From Desulfobacterales bacterium (GTDB lineage: Bacteria; Desulfobacterota; Desulfobacteria; Desulfobacterales; Desulfobacteraceae), in contig JAKSBM010000246.1 in NCBI GenBank assembly GCA_022361135.1, positions 1 to 8,305 on the forward strand: a stretch of DNA of 8,305 nt, written 5' to 3'. The position numbers and the translations under genes were made by a program. The notes below the pieces were generated by a model, which saw nothing but the letters and a program-made list of their open reading frames with translations, was not told the origin of the DNA and did no database searches. Below are positions 6,255 to 8,305 of the stretch, piece after piece; the stretch's first letter is position 1; each line of letters starts with the position of its first letter.

Positions 6255-7307
6255 ATGAAATGGTTTAAGAAGAAAACCCTCACCGGCCTGGCCCGCACTT
6301 GTGGCTGAGCGGCTAAAATCGGTCCGGCAGTTTTGTCGGACGCCCTCTCCACCTTTGCACCCCCCGATGATGTCGATCTGCTGGTGGGCTATGATACGGC
6401 CGATGATGCAGCTGTCTACCGGATGTCCCCGGAGCTGGCCATGATCAACACCGTGGACTTCATCACCCCGCCGGTGGACGATCCCTGGTGGTTCGGCCAG
6501 ATCGCTGCGGCCAATTCCCTTTCCGATATTTATTCCATGGGCGGACGCCCCCTCACCGCATTGAATCTGGTCATGTTTCCCTCCAAGGTTTTGGACATGG
6601 GGATTCTCAAGGAGATCCTCAAGGGGGGCCACGATAAAGTCGTGGAGGCCAATGCCGCCCTGGCCGGTGGGCATTCCGTGGATGACGAAGAGCCCAAGTA
6701 CGGCCTTTGCGTCAATGGGGTGGTCCACCCCGACCGGATCCTGACCAATGCCGGGGGGCAGGTGGGGGATACCCTCATCCTCACCAAGCCCATTGGTTCG
6801 GGGGTGCTGTTCAATGCGGTGCGTTCCGGGAAACTGGATTTTGCCACCCTGGAGCGGGAGGCCCTGCCGGAGATTGCCGCCCTCAACGACAAGGCCCTGG
6901 AGGCGGCCCTGGCCCATGGCGCCCATGCCCTGACCGATGTCACCGGTTTCGGTATCCTGGGCCATCTCGGGGAAATGTCCCAGGGCTGTGGCCAGGGCAT
7001 CCAGATGGCGGCCCGGGCCCTGCCGGTCTACCCCCATGCCCTGGATATGTACGAACGCGGAGAGACCACCGGATCCAATTCCGCCAATGAAACCATGGTC
7101 ATTTCCAGGGGGCTGGATCTGGATCCGAGGATACGGGGGGCCCAGCGGGATATCCTTTTCGATCCCCAAACCTCGGGCGGGCTGGTCATTGCCCTTCCCG
7201 ACAACGAAGCCAACGGCTGCCTGGAAACCTTGAAGGAAGCCGGTTTAAAGGATGCAGCAAAAATCGGACATATCCTGGACAGCCCCCCCGGGCTCCAGGT
7301 GGTTTAA
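6255..7307 (+). CDS. selD: Selenide, water dikinase (selenophosphate synthetase), a selenoprotein
   Basis: SelD makes selenophosphate from selenide and ATP in the cytoplasm, the selenium donor for selenocysteine-tRNA and selenouridine. Translating from 6255 through the TGA at 6306-6308 as Sec gives 350 residues, close to the usual 347. The catalytic region reads TCGUAAKIGP: Sec18 replaces the catalytic cysteine (Cys17 in E. coli) and Lys21 matches its Lys20. Other family blocks are GYDTADDAAVYR (45-56), TVDFITPPVDDP (from 66), AAANSLSDIYSMGGRPLTALN (Asp91), LAGGHSVDD, GDTLILTKPIGSGVL, ALTDVTGFGILGHLGEM (Asp228) and FDPQTSGGLVIALP. Asp51, Asp68, Asp91 and Asp228 sit where the metal/ATP-binding aspartates are expected. 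A SECIS-like hairpin follows the TGA. A naive call would start at 6333 and lose the active site. Family and Sec reading are both strongly supported. It precedes an MttB-family gene on the same strand. Confidence 0.97.
6306..6308 (+). other. In-frame TGA read as selenocysteine (Sec18 of SelD)
   Basis: The codon falls exactly at the catalytic cysteine/selenocysteine position of SelD, between CG and AAK. The same frame continues with conserved SelD sequence for 332 more residues. Sec-containing SelD proteins are well known, for instance in Haemophilus influenzae, so recoding rather than mutation is the simple explanation. Confidence 0.95.
6322..6341 (+). promoter_or_regulatory. Bacterial SECIS hairpin in selD
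   Basis: Arms GTCCGGC (6322-6328) and GTCGGAC (6335-6341) pair over seven positions, one of them G-U, around the loop AGUUUU. The loop begins 20 bases after the TGA and has G as its second base. Both features fit the known bacterial SECIS pattern recognised by SelB. SelB binding is inferred. Confidence 0.8.
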
Positions 7308-7312
7308 ATGCG

Positions 7313-7330
7313 GGGCCGGTGCACCGGCCC
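7313..7330. terminator. Perfect GC palindrome after selD, possible weak terminator
   Basis: GGGCCGG and CCGGCCC arms flank TGCA, giving an 18-base perfect palindrome six bases after the selD stop. A hairpin here would be very stable. What follows (ATGGCAGTTTAATTATAATTT) lacks a clean T-run directly after the stem, so it may attenuate or stabilise the selD transcript rather than end it. Confidence 0.4.
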
Positions 7331-7343
7331 ATGGCAGTTTAAT

Positions 7344-7349
7344 TATAAT
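7344..7349 (+). promoter_or_regulatory. Possible -10 box (TATAAT) before the MttB-family gene
   Basis: An exact TATAAT lies in a short AT-rich island after the selD palindrome, about 90 bases before the downstream start. No recognisable -35 box stands at the right distance (7321-7326 is GCACCG), so only the -10 is supported. Confidence 0.25.
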
Positions 7350-7436
7350 TTATCAAGGACTCCGGGGGGAATGGAACGGGCAAGATGGCGATTCCCGCCG
7401 GCCTTTCCATCCCGGGATCCCAAGGAATCAGTGAAC

Positions 7437-8305
7437 ATGAAGATCCATCGCAACCTGAAGCTGAACACTGAAGAACTGACCCGAATCCACGATGCCACCC
7501 TGAACATCCTCCAGGAAAAGGGCATTCGTTTCCAGAACGAGGATGCACTGAAGACCTTTAAATCCCACGGCGCAAAGGTGGAGCGGGACATTGTCCACCT
7601 GGACGGGGCCATGGTGGAGTCGGCCATTGAATCGGCCCCCCAATGGTTCATCCTGGAGGGGCGGGATCCCAAAAAGAGCGTGACCATGGGGCGGGACGAG
7701 GCCGGCCGGGACCATTTGGCCATTGCCCCGGGATACGGCAGCTGTCACATCCTTTCCCCCACCGGTGAGATGCGTTCCCCCCTTCGGGCTGACTTTGACA
7801 ATTTTTGCAAATTGGTCCACACCTCAAATGTGGTGAGCATGAATGGGTGCCTCATGGTGGAACCCCTGGATGTGGATCCCAGCCGGGCCCACCTGCCCAT
7901 GCTCCAGTCCACCCTCACCCTTTCCGACAAACCCTTCATCGGCTCATCGGTCTCCCTGGAAGGGGCGCGGCAGAGTTATGAAATGGCGGAAATTGTCTGG
8001 GGTGGAGATCTGGAAGATCGCTCCGTAATGATTTCGGTGATCAATTCCCTCTCCCCGCTTCAGTATTCCCGGGAAATGGCCGACGTCATCATGGAATACG
8101 CCCGCAACGGCCAGGCCAATATGCTTGCCGGTATGGCCATGTCCGGGGCCACGGGCCCGGCCTCCCTGGCCGGCACCCTGGTGGTCCAGAATGCCGAATT
8201 CCTTGCCGGCATTGTCCTGGCCCAGCTCACCCGGCCCGAAGCGCCGGTGGTATACGGAGGCACGGCCACCATCCTGGACATGCGGACGGGAACCCCTGCC
8301 GTGGG
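7437..8305 (+). CDS. MttB-superfamily corrinoid methyltransferase, N-terminal part
   Basis: MttB-family enzymes transfer a methyl group from trimethylamine or a quaternary amine (glycine betaine, proline betaine, carnitine) to a corrinoid protein in the cytoplasm. The frame is open for 289 codons to the window edge. The start is placed at 7437, with AAGGA ten bases upstream. The same frame extends to GTG 7431 and ATG 7371, but the latter adds 22 proline- and arginine-rich residues with a poorly placed ribosome site. Visible family blocks are ELTRIHDATLNILQEKGI (13-30), FILEGRDPKKSV, GGDLEDRSVMISVINSLSPL, and AMSGATGPASLAGTLVVQN followed by AEFLAGIVLAQLTRPEAPVVYGG and DMRTGTPAV. The window stops before the region that carries pyrrolysine in true MttB, so whether it is a Pyl enzyme or a Pyl-free MtgB-type enzyme cannot be said. 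The gap to selD is 129 bases. Confidence 0.9.
   Translation, partial: MKIHRNLKLNTEELTRIHDATLNILQEKGIRFQNEDALKTFKSHGAKVERDIVHLDGAMVESAIESAPQWFILEGRDPKKSVTMGRDEAGRDHLAIAPGYGSCHILSPTGEMRSPLRADFDNFCKLVHTSNVVSMNGCLMVEPLDVDPSRAHLPMLQSTLTLSDKPFIGSSVSLEGARQSYEMAEIVWGGDLEDRSVMISVINSLSPLQYSREMADVIMEYARNGQANMLAGMAMSGATGPASLAGTLVVQNAEFLAGIVLAQLTRPEAPVVYGGTATILDMRTGTPAV

Noticed and set aside
6306..6308. TGA as a nonsense mutation making selD a pseudogene
   Set aside because: The codon is exactly at the known Sec position, followed by a SECIS-like hairpin, and the rest of the gene is intact.
6213..7169. 318-codon open frame on the minus strand opposite selD
   Set aside because: It is antisense to a fully conserved SelD, is rich in Gly/His/Pro/Gln as antisense frames of GC-rich genes are, and has no family resemblance.

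Overview
The window suggests a flagellated, anaerobic Desulfobacterota-type bacterium, most likely a sulfate reducer of the Desulfobacterales. The grounds are a selenocysteine-containing SelD, an MttB-family methylamine/betaine methyltransferase, very long FlgE and FlgK proteins, and GC-rich codon use. This placement is an inference from gene content, not a sequence comparison.

Layout. Positions 1-4993 hold two flagellar genes on the minus strand, read right to left: flgE (hook protein, 929 aa) and, 34 bases downstream, flgK (hook-associated protein 1), whose C-terminus runs off the left edge. Both keep the conserved rod/hook N-terminus of the family but carry large central expansions. FlgE has an EF-hand-like calcium loop, four tryptophan hairpin motifs, an Ig-like stretch and a duplicated acidic module. 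FlgK has a series of flagellin-IN-like beta-alpha-beta units.

Positions 4994-6254 are about 1.25 kb with no convincing gene, between the divergent flgE and selD. The half near flgE is GC-rich and contains several clean inverted repeats. The half near selD (about 5560-6060) is conspicuously AT-rich and probably holds promoters.

Positions 6255-7307 on the plus strand encode selD (selenophosphate synthetase). Codon 18 is an in-frame TGA followed at the correct distance by a SECIS-like hairpin, so the protein is read as a selenoprotein. A conventional ORF call would start the gene too late and lose the catalytic residue. A perfect GC palindrome follows selD. From 7437 to the right edge is the N-terminal part of an MttB-superfamily methyltransferase, also on the plus strand. 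The window ends roughly 30 codons before the place where pyrrolysine would be encoded in true trimethylamine methyltransferases, so its class cannot be settled here.

Functionally the left half builds the flagellar hook and hook-filament junction. The right half covers selenium supply and, probably, corrinoid-dependent demethylation of a quaternary or tertiary amine. I see no mobile element, CRISPR array, tRNA or rRNA. No wholly new system is evident. The most interesting signals are the recoded selD, the expanded hook proteins and the structured intergenic region.
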